A stretch of DNA of 64,000 bases from Paraburkholderia sp. D15 (GCF_029910215.1 NZ_CP110396.1:310001-374000); one strand, 5' to 3'. Counted from the stretch's first letter, positions 20,844 to 29,412 are shown. The notes: generated by a model from the sequence alone, not told the origin. Program-made: numbers and translations.

Positions 20844-21149
20844 TCACGCTGTCGACTTAGCTTTTTTCAAGCCTCCAACATAAATACCGCTCGACTGAGT
20901 AACAACGACACCTCCTCGTTTTTTAATCGCATTTACCGCCGAACGGCCTTTGTCATAGACGTCTTTCCTCGTGAAATCACCGTTGATTAAGTACTCGGCG
21001 CGAGGCAGTTGATAAGTGTGCTCCGTATCGTCGTCCAGGTTTACAACTATGGTTCTTTTGAAGCCGCGTTTGGCCATTTGCTCGTGAAGGTCTTCGTAAT
21101 CGGCATCTTCGGAATCGTAAAGCTCTACGCGGGTCAAAAATTGTGTCAT
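20844..21149 (-). CDS. DUF2622 / GhoS-like protein
   Basis: A 101-residue protein matching the DUF2622 pattern: MTQFLTRVELYDSEDADYEDLHEQMAKRGFKRTI, then YQLPRAEYLINGD, then a C-terminal KRGGVVVTQSSGIYVGGL. E. coli GhoS, a type V antitoxin RNase that cleaves ghoT mRNA, belongs to this family. No GhoT-like small toxin frame is visible beside it. The ATG at 21149 has CCGGAAAA upstream, not a strong ribosome site. It faces the early operon end and is probably independently expressed. Confidence 0.7.
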   Translation of the reverse strand: MTQFLTRVELYDSEDADYEDLHEQMAKRGFKRTIVVNLDDDTEHTYQLPRAEYLINGDFTRKDVYDKGRSAVNAIKKRGGVVVTQSSGIYVGGLKKAKSTA

Positions 21150-21260
21150 TTTTCCGGTCCTATTTTTCGTGTGGTTGACGGCGCTGGCCCTCCAGCGCCT
21201 CACGCGGAAATATGGGCCTTCGAACTCTTCTCAAGTCTGTCGTAAACCCTGGATGTCCTT

Positions 21261-21458
21261 ATGGACGATCTGTCGGAAAGCCAGCGCGCCATGCTGTTTG
21301 AATGGACGCGCAGCGCGATCGACGCGGCCGCGTATGCAGGCTTGATTGTGCCGCCGTGGCGACCGACGGAACACGCGTATGGCGTGCTGCATGGTTATTA
21401 CACCGCCGGCTTGACGCCCGATGAGGCCGCGCAGGCGATGTTTGGCACGCACCACTAA
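21261..21458 (+). CDS. Small hypothetical protein (65 aa)
   Basis: A 65-residue soluble helical protein, start MDDLSESQRAMLFEWTRSAIDAA, divergent from the GhoS-like gene. A GGATG sequence precedes the ATG. No family is recognised. The 209 bp after it (21459-21667) hold a long plus-strand frame of basic residues but no convincing gene. Confidence 0.45.
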   Translation: MDDLSESQRAMLFEWTRSAIDAAAYAGLIVPPWRPTEHAYGVLHGYYTAGLTPDEAAQAMFGTHH

Positions 21459-21667
21459 GTTTCGCCAGTCACGCGGCGGCCGGCGCCGCAGATCACACCC
21501 GGACTGGCACCCTGAACGAAACCGCAGACTGCCGGCACGGCTGGCCAAGCGCGCCCGAGCGGCGAACGGGTTGGCGGTTTCCTTGAGGGTGAAGCATCAC
21601 CGGCCGCGCGCCGCGATAGCGGGCCACAGCGCCATGCGGGCTGGTCGCATTAGCCTTCAACCACCAA

Positions 21668-21970
21668 TCATGCCGCGACGGCGTGCTGCTTGATCTCGGC
21701 GAGCTTTTCCTCGCCGATCTTGTCGCGCGCCATCTCGGTGTCGTAATGCGTCTGGAGGCTCATCCAGCTCTGCGGGTCCGTACCGAAGTACGCGGCAAGG
21801 CGCACGGCGGTATCGGCCGTGATCGAGCGTTCGCCCTTGACGATTTCGTTGATGCGGCGCGCCGGTACGTCGATCGCCTTCGCGAGCGCGTACTGGGTGA
21901 TGCCCATAGGTTCGAGCCAATCCAACGCGAGGATTTCTCCCGGCGTGGCCAGCGGAATTTCACGTGCCAT
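21668..21970 (-). CDS. higA: HigA-type antitoxin
   Basis: A 100-residue protein of the HigA family: MAREIPLATPGEILALDWLEPMG.. leads into a helix-turn-helix (TQYALAKAIDVPARRINEIVKGERSITADTAVRLAAYFGTD). The antitoxin binds HigB and represses its own operon. GGAGTG precedes the ATG at 21970. It follows higB by 39 bp; toxin-first order is the norm for this family. Confidence 0.88.
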   Translation of the reverse strand: MAREIPLATPGEILALDWLEPMGITQYALAKAIDVPARRINEIVKGERSITADTAVRLAAYFGTDPQSWMSLQTHYDTEMARDKIGEEKLAEIKQHAVAA

Positions 21971-22009
21971 TTTTCTCACTCCATTGAGAACAAAACAGGA
22001 ACTACCACC

Positions 22010-22288
22010 TCAGTGGTAGTCCACGATCTCTACGTTCGTTGCGTTTCCGTTTTCGAACCGGAAGCAGATGCGCCACTGGTCGTTGATCCGGATGCTGTAC
22101 TGACCGGCGCGGTCGCCCTTCAGCAACTCCAGCCGGTTCGCCGGCGGTACGCGGAGAAAGTCCAGCGTCGCCGCAGCATGCAGTTGTTGCAGCTTGCGCG
22201 TCGCCACCTTTTCGATATTTGCGAACCGCGCGACGCGGGTGCCCTTGAACAGGGTTTCAGTGTCGCGGTCGTTGAATGAAGAGATCAT
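22010..22288 (-). CDS. higB: HigB/RelE-type mRNA interferase toxin
   Basis: A 92-residue RelE-fold toxin: MISSFNDRDTETLFKG, then KLQQLHAAATLDFLRVPPANRLE, then YSIRINDQWRICFRFENGNATNVEIVDYH. The Arg in NDQWRICF and the terminal His fit the HigB ribosome-dependent RNase active site. The ATG at 22288 is preferred to a start at 22324 because the longer form would extend into the operator palindromes. Confidence 0.88.
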   Translation of the reverse strand: MISSFNDRDTETLFKGTRVARFANIEKVATRKLQQLHAAATLDFLRVPPANRLELLKGDRAGQYSIRINDQWRICFRFENGNATNVEIVDYH

Positions 22289-22299
22289 GTGAAAGATAG

Positions 22300-22330
22300 T
22301 AACGCATTGCGTTATTAACGTCAAGCGTTA
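22300..22330. promoter_or_regulatory. Tandem operator palindromes upstream of higBA
   Basis: TAACGCattGCGTTA (22300-22314, perfect 6-bp arms) and TAACGTcaaGCGTTA (22316-22330, 5-bp arms) are two copies of one 15-bp site, 16 bp centre to centre. The position 12-42 bp before higB fits autoregulation by HigA. Confidence 0.7.
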
Positions 22331-22355
22331 TTATGCAACGCGCTCGTTTTACAGT

Positions 22356-22431
22356 TGCGGGTGTACGCCACCGGTAGACCGTCGGGCTCATAACCCGAAT
22401 GCACGCGGTTCGATTCCGCGCCCCGCAACCA
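22356..22431 (+). tRNA. tRNA-Met (CAT), initiator-like
   Basis: 76 nt with encoded CCA. The anticodon loop CTCATAA is flanked by TCGGG and CCCGA, so the three consecutive G-C pairs of initiator tRNAs are present. The T-arm loop is TTCGATT. Position 1 is T facing A72, so the C1-A72 mismatch of bacterial initiators is replaced by a pair; the seventh acceptor pair is T-C. The gene is phage-borne, next to tRNA-Gly and after the higBA operator. Lysidine-type tRNA-Ile is less likely given the anticodon stem. Confidence 0.88.
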
Positions 22432-22436
22432 CACAT

Positions 22437-22512
22437 GCGAACTTAGCTCAGTTGGTAGAGTCGGTGCCTTCCAAGCACTCGGTCGTCGGTCCGAATCCGA
22501 CAGTTCGCTCCA
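22437..22512 (+). tRNA. tRNA-Gly (TCC)
   Basis: 76 nt with encoded CCA. Acceptor GCGAACT pairs with AGTTCGC; the D-arm is GCTCAGTTGGTAGAGT; the anticodon loop CTTCCAA gives TCC, reading GGA. The T-stem GTCGG/CCGAC encloses loop TCCGAAT, in which the normally invariant TTC is TCC. It begins 5 bp after the tRNA-Met. GGA is a rare glycine codon in such GC-rich genomes, a common reason for phages to keep a tRNA. Confidence 0.9.
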
Positions 22513-22545
22513 GCGTCTCCTCCCGACGTCCCTTCGTCGAGATTC

Positions 22546-22569
22546 GCCCGGCCTCGCGCCGGGCTCTTT
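22546..22569 (+). terminator. Terminator after the tRNA pair
   Basis: A 7-bp G/C stem (GCCCGGC with GCCGGGC) and 5-nt loop followed by TCTTT. The rest of the 22570-22800 gap shows no supported gene. A cos or pac site is expected near the terminase genes but none could be identified by eye. Confidence 0.65.
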
Positions 22570-22800
22570 GTATTGAACGGGTAGGCCGTGAGAGCCCTGA
22601 CATCCGCGGCAGTCGGCCGACAGAACGTAAGCCCACCTCCTTTGCCGGCGCAATGCCGGATTTCAAGCGGCGCTGGGCGGCTGGCACCATTGTTTTGAGT
22701 GAATTTTTCTCCGCACCCGCGCCCCTGAGAGCAACAAAACACTCAGTCTCCACGCTCAAACGCTGGTTTTGCGGAAATAACCCTATGAACGAGGCCGCAC

Positions 22801-23301
22801 ATGGCGAAAGCTTGTGGGGCGAAGACTCGCTCGGGTGAGCCGTGCAAGCGCGCCCCGATGGAAGGAAAGCGGCGGTGCAAGTTGCACGGCGGAGCCAGTA
22901 CGGGGCCGGCCAAGGGCAGCAGGAACGCTGCGAAGCCGGGGTCGCTGTACAGCAAGTTCCTGTCGCCCGACGAGCGCCGTATCGCGGCGTCGCTGTCGCT
23001 GGGCAGCGTTGACGAAGAGCTGCGCCTGACGCGCATCCGCCTGATGCGTGCGCTACGGCTCGAAGAGGAGCGCGGCGACACGGCGGAGCTTGATAGCGAG
23101 GTCGAGCGCGAAGGCGCCGAGAAGGTCACCGCAAAGTCGGAGAAGCACTACAAGGTGCGTGATTACGCAGGTTTGATCGATCGGCTGACGGCGCGCGTCG
23201 CCATGCTGGAGAAGACGCGCAAGGATCTCGCGGAAGGGAACGAAGAGCCACCGGAGTCCATCCGCATCACGGTGCGACGGGCGGTCAAAGATGACGCGTG
23301 A
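22801..23301 (+). CDS. Terminase small subunit-like protein (HGGxxTGP motif)
   Basis: A 166-residue protein. The N-terminus GAKTRSGEPCKRAPMEGKRRCKLHGGASTGP holds a Cys/His zinc-binding motif found in many phage proteins next to terminases. The C-terminal half is helical and ends basic. It overlaps the large subunit gene by 11 bp, the usual small-large arrangement. It probably recognises the packaging site; the assignment relies on motif and position. Confidence 0.7.
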   Translation: MAKACGAKTRSGEPCKRAPMEGKRRCKLHGGASTGPAKGSRNAAKPGSLYSKFLSPDERRIAASLSLGSVDEELRLTRIRLMRALRLEEERGDTAELDSEVEREGAEKVTAKSEKHYKVRDYAGLIDRLTARVAMLEKTRKDLAEGNEEPPESIRITVRRAVKDDA

Positions 23302-24550
23302 ACTCGACGTCGATCTGACGCTCACGGAGCCGCAAGAACGGTTCGTATTCTCCGAAGCGCAGTTTCCTGCTTTCGTGGGCGGTTTCGGTGCAGGAAAATC
23401 GGATGCGCTCGTCACGCGCCTGATGATCAAGAAGTTGCTGTACCCGCAGTTCAACGTGGGCTATTTCGCGCCGACGTACGACCTGATCAGTCTCATCGCG
23501 TGGCCGAAGTTCGAAGAGCGGCTGGATGCGATGAAGATCCGGCACAAGCTGAACAAGGCGGACAAGGAACTGAAGGTCGGTACCGGCGGCAGTTGCATCT
23601 TCCGCACGCTCGACGATCCGAACCGAATCGTCGGGTTTGAGATTTCCGACGGCGGCATCGACGAGTTCGACACGCTCGAACAGAAAAAGGCCGCCAATGC
23701 CTGGCGCAAATGCCTCGCGCGTTGCCGCAAGAAAAAGCCCGACGGCGAGAAGAACACACTGGCCATCGCCACGACCCCGGAAGGTTTCCGGTTTGTCTAC
23801 GAAACGTGGGAGAAAGCGCCGAAGACTGGGTACACGCTGTATCGCGCGCCCACGTCGAGCAATCCGTTTCTGCCGGACGGCTACATTGATCAGTTGCGCG
23901 AAATCTACCCGGCGAATCTGCTGGACGCGTATCTGGAAGGACTGTTCGTCAACCTGACGAGCGGCGCGGTATATCCAGAGTTCAGTCGGCACCTGAATCA
24001 CGTTGAGACGTTCGCGATGCCGGGCGAGCCGTTGCACATCGGCATCGATTTCAACGTCTACAACTGCACGGCGATCATCTGCGTCACGCGGTTTGATCAG
24101 CCGATCGTCGTCGGCGAACTGACCGGCGTTCGCGACACGCCGACGCTTGCGCAGATGTTGACCGAGCGCTTCGCAGGCCATCACATCTCGGTTTATCCGG
24201 ACGCAAGTGGTCAAGGGCACAAGTCGATCAACGCATCGCTGTCAGACCTGCAGATCCTGCGCGACCATGGCTTCACGGTTTGCGCGCATCCGACCAATCC
24301 GGCGGTCCGCGACCGGGTGAATTCCGTGAACGGCCTAGTCCTGAGTGGGACTGGCCACCGTGCGCTGCAGGTGAATACGCAACTAGCACCGGTGCTGACC
24401 GAGTGTCTTGAGCAACAGGTCTACGACAAAAACGGCGAGCCGGACAAGACCGCTGGCAAGGATCACTGTCCGGACGCCCTTGGGTACTTCATAACCTATC
24501 GATGGCCGGTCGTGCGTAACGCATTCGCGTTCGCGTCGATTTCGAAATGA
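23291..24550 (+). CDS. Terminase large subunit
   Basis: A 419-residue packaging motor. The ATPase half has Walker A GGFGAGKS (about 30-37), Walker B ending in GGIDEFD, and a coupling motif in LAIATTPEG. The nuclease half has the RuvC-like Asp in GIDFNVYNCT and a late Asp in DHCPDALGY. It cuts concatemeric DNA and pumps it into procapsids. It is complete and in frame, with the conserved residues in place. Confidence 0.92.
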   Translation: MTRELDVDLTLTEPQERFVFSEAQFPAFVGGFGAGKSDALVTRLMIKKLLYPQFNVGYFAPTYDLISLIAWPKFEERLDAMKIRHKLNKADKELKVGTGGSCIFRTLDDPNRIVGFEISDGGIDEFDTLEQKKAANAWRKCLARCRKKKPDGEKNTLAIATTPEGFRFVYETWEKAPKTGYTLYRAPTSSNPFLPDGYIDQLREIYPANLLDAYLEGLFVNLTSGAVYPEFSRHLNHVETFAMPGEPLHIGIDFNVYNCTAIICVTRFDQPIVVGELTGVRDTPTLAQMLTERFAGHHISVYPDASGQGHKSINASLSDLQILRDHGFTVCAHPTNPAVRDRVNSVNGLVLSGTGHRALQVNTQLAPVLTECLEQQVYDKNGEPDKTAGKDHCPDALGYFITYRWPVVRNAFAFASISK

Positions 24551-24590
24551 GCCTTCGCGCGCCAGCGCTCACGGCCGCAACGGACCTTCC

Positions 24591-25940
24591 ATGGATCACA
24601 CGAAGCTGCATCAGCGACCGCCGCCTTCGCGCTGGACGCGAATCAAGCGCGCGGTGACTGGCGCAGTGCGCGCGCTCACCGCCGGCCGCCCGCGACACGA
24701 ACCGCATCGCGTGACATCGCAGTACGCGCGCATGCGCCAGGTAGGTTCGTGGAACCTGCGCGATTCGCGCCCGATGATCAAGCCGGTGCCGGCGAACCTG
24801 CGGTATTTTTCCCGCACGCCGTATGCCACGCGCGCTATCCAGTTCTATACGCGCTCGATCTGCTCGCTCGAATGGGCGGTGAAGGTCAAAAAGGACATCG
24901 CAGAGAACAGCGAGATCAAGCGGCAGATCGACGTCACGTCGGCGTGCCTGTTCAGCCCCAATCACGAAGACTCGTTCGATTCCTTGCTGCAGCAGGTCAT
25001 TGAAGACCTGCTCGTGTGCGGCGCCGGGGCGATCGAGCAGCAGGTCGGCGGCGACAAGCTTCGGCCGCTCTGGCTGTGGCCAGTCGATGCATTGTCGATC
25101 CAGATCTACGCAGACTGGGATGGCAGCGAGTCGATGGCGCGCTACTGCCAGACGTTCGGCTTCGGCAATGTCGGCGTGGCGCAGGGCCGCGACCTGCTTA
25201 ATCGCGAGCTGGTGTACATCCGCGATCGCATCACCACCGACTCGCCATTCGCGTTCGGCGCGCTCGAGGTGGCGTTCCAGTCGATCAACCGCCTGCTCGG
25301 GGTCTCCGAGTATGCGGGCGACGTTGCGGCGAACGCTCATCCGCAGAACCTGATCTTCATGCAGGGCGCGGATCAGACGACGATTGAGGCCTTCCGCGGC
25401 TACTGGCGCAACGACATTGAAGGCCAGGGCCAAACGCCTGTCGTCGGTGGTGCTGATGCAAAGGTGCTCACGCTGCGCGGCACCGACGATGACGCCCTCT
25501 TCCTGAAGTACCAGGAGTTTGTCATCCGCGAGATCGCGGTGGCGTTCGGTATCAGCCCGCAGAACCTCGGCGTCGAGCAGAACATCAATCGCAACAACGG
25601 CGAGGTGGCGGAGGACCGTGACTGGGATCTGTCGATCAAGCCTGTCGCGAAGACGATCTGCGCGTACATCAACCGCGAGGTCATCTGGGGGCGGCTCGGC
25701 TACAGCAACATCGAACTGACGCCCGGCGGTCTCGACCGCGAAGACGAGAAGGCCACGGCTGAGATCTACCAGCTCGAATACAAGAACAACGCGATCACGC
25801 CGAACGAATACCGCGCGCGCCGAAATCTGCCGCCACTCGAAAGCCGGTTCGGCGACATGATCAGCGCCGACGCGCAGATCGCTATCGAGGCGGCAAAGGG
25901 CGCGAAGACCGCCAATCCGGCGCTCACCAGCATCGAATAG
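24591..25940 (+). CDS. Phage portal protein
   Basis: A 449-residue protein after the terminase. The middle shows the portal pattern: FSRTPYATRAIQFYTRSIC, then WLWPVDALSIQIYADWDG.., LVYIRDR, and the FVIREIAVAFGISPQNLGVEQNINRNN segment typical of HK97/SPP1-type portals. It would form the dodecameric channel at one capsid vertex. The N-terminal 40 residues are basic. There is a 40-bp gap after terminase. Confidence 0.88.
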   Translation: MDHTKLHQRPPPSRWTRIKRAVTGAVRALTAGRPRHEPHRVTSQYARMRQVGSWNLRDSRPMIKPVPANLRYFSRTPYATRAIQFYTRSICSLEWAVKVKKDIAENSEIKRQIDVTSACLFSPNHEDSFDSLLQQVIEDLLVCGAGAIEQQVGGDKLRPLWLWPVDALSIQIYADWDGSESMARYCQTFGFGNVGVAQGRDLLNRELVYIRDRITTDSPFAFGALEVAFQSINRLLGVSEYAGDVAANAHPQNLIFMQGADQTTIEAFRGYWRNDIEGQGQTPVVGGADAKVLTLRGTDDDALFLKYQEFVIREIAVAFGISPQNLGVEQNINRNNGEVAEDRDWDLSIKPVAKTICAYINREVIWGRLGYSNIELTPGGLDREDEKATAEIYQLEYKNNAITPNEYRARRNLPPLESRFGDMISADAQIAIEAAKGAKTANPALTSIE

Positions 25941-26007
25941 CAGGCCGAACGCCTGTTCATCGCCGCAAGGCATCCATCTGGGCGTTCGCCCGACACAGGA
26001 GTACTTC

Positions 26008-26313
26008 ATGGGTCAACCCGTACATACCGTCGAAGTGCCGGACGGCTTTCAACTCGCGCAACCGGATCGACTGTTGGTAGGCAATCTGCCGAATCAGGCC
26101 AACGCCGCAGGCAGCGGCGCTGGCGCGACGGTCGTCATCCCTTTCACGGGCCTGAAGCTGCCCGCGACATACAGCGTGCTGGGTTGCATGAGTCAGGCGG
26201 GCGACCTGAGCGTCGGCAACAAGACACAAACCGGCTTCACGGTGACGCTGACGCCCTCAGCATCGACCGTAACGCTCGCCGCAGGCACGTTCGACCTTCT
26301 CATCGTCGCCTGA
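26008..26313 (+). CDS. Hypothetical head-region protein (101 aa)
   Basis: A 101-residue beta-rich protein, start MGQPVHTVEVPDGFQLAQPD, with Thr/Val/Ala-rich strands (GFTVTLTPSASTVTLAAGTF). The composition resembles small decoration or head-fibre proteins, but no family is recognised. It lies between the portal and capsid protease genes. Confidence 0.5.
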   Translation: MGQPVHTVEVPDGFQLAQPDRLLVGNLPNQANAAGSGAGATVVIPFTGLKLPATYSVLGCMSQAGDLSVGNKTQTGFTVTLTPSASTVTLAAGTFDLLIVA

Positions 26314-26375
26314 TCTCGTTTTCGCGCCCTGTGCGCGACCTTTCGCAGTTCCATTTCCACGCATAGGAGAACGCC

Positions 26376-26585
26376 ATGGGCGTCCGTACCAACCTGCTCG
26401 GTATCACTCCGCTCGCGGCTGAAACCCAGACGTGCGCGAATAACGGCCAGGACCTTCCCGGCATGCTGAACTTCGCCGCCGAGAAAGTCGCCGATGCGAT
26501 TCAGGTGCTCAACGCGATCGCCGACTTCCTGCCGGCCGGGTCGAACCTGACCGCGATCAACTCGGCGATCACGTCGCTGACCTGA
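26376..26585 (+). CDS. Hypothetical head-region protein (69 aa)
   Basis: A 69-residue protein, start MGVRTNLLGITPLAAETQT, with alternating helical, Ala/Ile-rich composition. GGAG lies before the ATG. No domain is recognised. Confidence 0.5.
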   Translation: MGVRTNLLGITPLAAETQTCANNGQDLPGMLNFAAEKVADAIQVLNAIADFLPAGSNLTAINSAITSLT

Positions 26586-26640
26586 TCCACCCGATTCACC
26601 CCGCTATCGCCCGGCACCGGCCGGGCGCGCAGGAGTTCGC

Positions 26641-26892
26641 ATGTCTGAAAACCAGAAACAGGCACCCAAAGCCGGCGCCGCGAAAGGCAGTGAAAAAGCC
26701 CCGAGCCTCTACAAGGAACTCGAGGCGATGTCGGATGCGGCTCTTTCGACTGGCGACCTCGCGTGTCATGCCGCGCTGCATTCGGTTGTCGTCGCGCTCG
26801 CCGGCGCGAAGTTCGCCGCGTCGCAAGCAGAGCACGTCGGCAAGCCGTCCGAAGAAGCGCTGGTGCTGCTCGAGCGCGTGAAGGCGCTGTAA
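26641..26892 (+). CDS. Hypothetical head-region protein (83 aa)
   Basis: An 83-residue protein, start MSENQKQAPKAGAAKGSEK, with a flexible N-terminus and an Ala/Leu-rich helical body. It has a good ribosome site (CAGGAG). No domain is recognised. The next gene begins 12 bp later. Confidence 0.5.
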   Translation: MSENQKQAPKAGAAKGSEKAPSLYKELEAMSDAALSTGDLACHAALHSVVVALAGAKFAASQAEHVGKPSEEALVLLERVKAL

Positions 26893-26904
26893 GGGGACTC
26901 GAAG

Positions 26905-28311
26905 ATGCCGCTCTCGAAAGAGGAACGCGACGCACTGCCGCCGGCGCACTTTGCTGTGCCCGGCAAGCGGAAACTGCCGATCAACGACGACACGCACACG
27001 CGTCTCGCCTGGGATCAGGTAGACCGCACGCAGGGCCTCGCAGAAGCCGAGCGCTCGGAAGCGCGTGCCCGGATTCTGCGCCGCGCGAAGGAACTCGGCA
27101 TCGACACTTCCGATTGGGACAAGACCGTGCACGCGGCGGCAATAACGCTGTGGGGCATGTCGCTCAACGTCCCGGAAGTCGCAAACCATCCGAACCGCAT
27201 GCCGTTCTCCGGCGTGCTCACGTTCGTGAACCAGCCGTCTGACCTGCCGCCTGGCGGATCGGGCGGCAAGCGCACCTACCTGCCGAAGGACGTCGCTGAG
27301 AAGGCCCTCGAAAGCCTGCTCGGCATGGCGGTGGACTTTTCAGACGACCTGAGCGCCCACAACGTCACCCAGAAGATCGGTGTGATCACGGGCGCTGAGA
27401 TCGTCGGCGAAGAGGTGCGGATTGAAGGCTTTTTCTACGCTGCGGACTTTCCGCAGGTTTGCACCAAGATTCAGGACGAGAAAGAGGACTTGGGCTTCAG
27501 CTACGAAGTCCGGGCTCAAACTCGTCCGATGGGCGACCTGCTTCAGATTGTGAGCTGCGTGTTCACCGGCGCTGCCGTCCTCTACAAGGACAAGGCTGCC
27601 TACCAGTCAACATCATTGGCCGCACAGGCTGAACAGGGAATCGATATGGACCCGAAGGAATTGCAGGAACTGCTCGCCAACGCTCTCAAGCCGCTGGCGA
27701 CGCAACTGGAAGGCGTGACGAAGGAAGTCGCGACGCTGAAGGCATCCAGCGAACAGGCGATCCAAGCCAACCGGGAGACGCGCGACCGCGTCGCGCCGCA
27801 CACCACCGCCCTGCGCAACTGCGCTGCCGCGATGGAAGCCGCCGGCATGGGTCTGGACAGCCACCGCGGTCACGTGAAGGTTCTGCACCATATGGCCGCT
27901 TCGATGGAAGCGGACGCCGCCGCCGGCAAGGTGCCGCACATCTTCCGAGACCACGACTGGGGCTTCGCGGCTTCGGCCGAAACGCAAAAGCCGGCTACCG
28001 AGGCCGCTCCGGCGCTCGACGCGAACAACCCCGTCATCAAGGGCATCACGGACACGCTTTCCGGTCTCAGCACGCAACTGACCGACCTGAAGGCCGCTGC
28101 GTTCAAGGCTGCTGAAGCGCCCGCGCGCAGGACGCTTTCGTCCGACGTCATGACGCTGCTCGCCAAGGGCGGCATTAAGGTCGAGGACACGAAGGAAGGT
28201 CTGACCGAAGGGCAGATCGACACGATGCTGGAAGCGGCGGGTGTGACGGGCATCTCGGCCCGGATCGCTGCCAAGCAGCAGATCGCCCAGGCCGGCCTGC
28301 TGCGCAAGTAA
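26905..28311 (+). CDS. Prohead protease/scaffold-type protein
   Basis: A 468-residue protein. The first 70 residues (PLSKEERDALPPAHFAVPGKRKLPI..RLAWDQVDRTQGL) are a module found at the start of phage proteins of the DUF6582 type. The next 180 residues resemble an S78-like prohead protease (FSGVLTFVNQPSD, AVDFSDDLSAHN, IGVITGAEI..VRIEGFFYAADFP, and SYEVRAQTRPMG). The C-terminal 200 residues are Ala/Lys/Glu-rich helix, as in scaffolds. A fused protease-scaffold ahead of the capsid gene is common. No catalytic triad could be fixed by eye. Confidence 0.62.
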   Translation: MPLSKEERDALPPAHFAVPGKRKLPINDDTHTRLAWDQVDRTQGLAEAERSEARARILRRAKELGIDTSDWDKTVHAAAITLWGMSLNVPEVANHPNRMPFSGVLTFVNQPSDLPPGGSGGKRTYLPKDVAEKALESLLGMAVDFSDDLSAHNVTQKIGVITGAEIVGEEVRIEGFFYAADFPQVCTKIQDEKEDLGFSYEVRAQTRPMGDLLQIVSCVFTGAAVLYKDKAAYQSTSLAAQAEQGIDMDPKELQELLANALKPLATQLEGVTKEVATLKASSEQAIQANRETRDRVAPHTTALRNCAAAMEAAGMGLDSHRGHVKVLHHMAASMEADAAAGKVPHIFRDHDWGFAASAETQKPATEAAPALDANNPVIKGITDTLSGLSTQLTDLKAAAFKAAEAPARRTLSSDVMTLLAKGGIKVEDTKEGLTEGQIDTMLEAAGVTGISARIAAKQQIAQAGLLRK

Positions 28312-28356
28312 GCGACGCGCCAACGCACCTCACATCCAGACTTCACAGGAAAAGCC

Positions 28357-29412
28357 ATGACTATCATTGCACGCGCCGCTTCCGCTTCGGAAGATCCGGC
28401 GCTGATCGCGCTCGGCAACACGCTGGGCGCTAGCAGCCAGGGAATGCACGCTTTGTCGGCCGCCGCCGACTACAGCGGGCCTGGCGCTCTCGAAGTGCCG
28501 GTGTTCGAGCGCGAAATCGTCGACATCATCCGTCGCGAATCGCCGATGCTGGCCATCACGTCGCATGTGCCCGCGACCGGCCACCCGCACCGCTACTTCG
28601 AACAGGTCGCGATCGCGGCCGCCACGGCCAACGATCCGCGAAACCTCGCGGCCACGCCGTCTGGTCCGACGCGCGTCGAACGCGCCGCGTTCATCAAAGC
28701 GAGCGTCGCACAATCGAACCTGTCGCTGTTCGACCGCGACGTGACCGAGCAGCAGGGCCAGTTCGCTTCGCTGCAGGCGAAGGACGTCGAAGACATCATC
28801 ACGGCGATCATCATCCTGCGCGCGAACATGTACTGGGCCGGCACGGATACGTCGCTGCTCGTCCCGACGACGCTTCAATGGGTCGGCGGTCTCGAACAGA
28901 TCACGCAACAGGCCACGATTCCGTACGGCTCGTCGATCATCGACGGTCTGAAGACGATGGTCGCCACGATGATGGCGAACAAAACCTTCAAGCCGAAGCC
29001 CACGGCGATCGCGATGAACCCGCTGCTCATCGACAAGATCGAGAAGGAAGCGAAGGCGTCGCACATCGAACTGAAGACGAAGGAGATCGTCGTCGGCGTC
29101 ACCGTGAAGTATCTGGCCACCCAGGCCGGCGACCTGCCGCTGATCCCGGATCCGTTCATGCCGACCGATTCGACCGGCAAGTACGGCTTCGCCAACCCGG
29201 GGTCGGGCTTCAACAACTACTACGCGGCGATCCTGACGATGCCGATGGTGGAAATCCCGTACATCGGCAAGGGCACCGACGGCAAGCCGCGCATCTTCCA
29301 ACTCGGCCTGACCGGCAATCTGGCTGGCCAGTTCGTGGGCGTCCAGTTCGACGCGATCATCTTCAAGGGCTATTCGTACGCCCACGCGGTCGTCGCGGTG
29401 GTCAGCAACTAA
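28357..29412 (+). CDS. Major capsid protein
   Basis: A 351-residue protein immediately after the protease/scaffold, followed by a strong terminator, as usual for a highly expressed capsid gene. An N-terminal arm (1-50), a middle part with EREIVDIIRRESPMLAITSHVPATGH, and a C-terminal GTDGKPRIFQLGLTGNLAGQFVG region fit an HK97-fold shell protein. The exact capsid family could not be named. Confidence 0.8.
   Translation: MTIIARAASASEDPALIALGNTLGASSQGMHALSAAADYSGPGALEVPVFEREIVDIIRRESPMLAITSHVPATGHPHRYFEQVAIAAATANDPRNLAATPSGPTRVERAAFIKASVAQSNLSLFDRDVTEQQGQFASLQAKDVEDIITAIIILRANMYWAGTDTSLLVPTTLQWVGGLEQITQQATIPYGSSIIDGLKTMVATMMANKTFKPKPTAIAMNPLLIDKIEKEAKASHIELKTKEIVVGVTVKYLATQAGDLPLIPDPFMPTDSTGKYGFANPGSGFNNYYAAILTMPMVEIPYIGKGTDGKPRIFQLGLTGNLAGQFVGVQFDAIIFKGYSYAHAVVAVVSN

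Noticed and set aside
21421..21693. A 90-codon basic plus-strand frame after the 65-residue gene
   Set aside because: Arg/Ala-rich composition typical of shadow frames, poor start, and its 3' end runs into the antitoxin gene on the other strand.
22356..22431. tRNA-CAT considered as tRNA-Ile (lysidine) type
   Set aside because: Three G-C pairs beside the anticodon loop favour an initiator-type tRNA-Met, though this is not final without covariance scoring.
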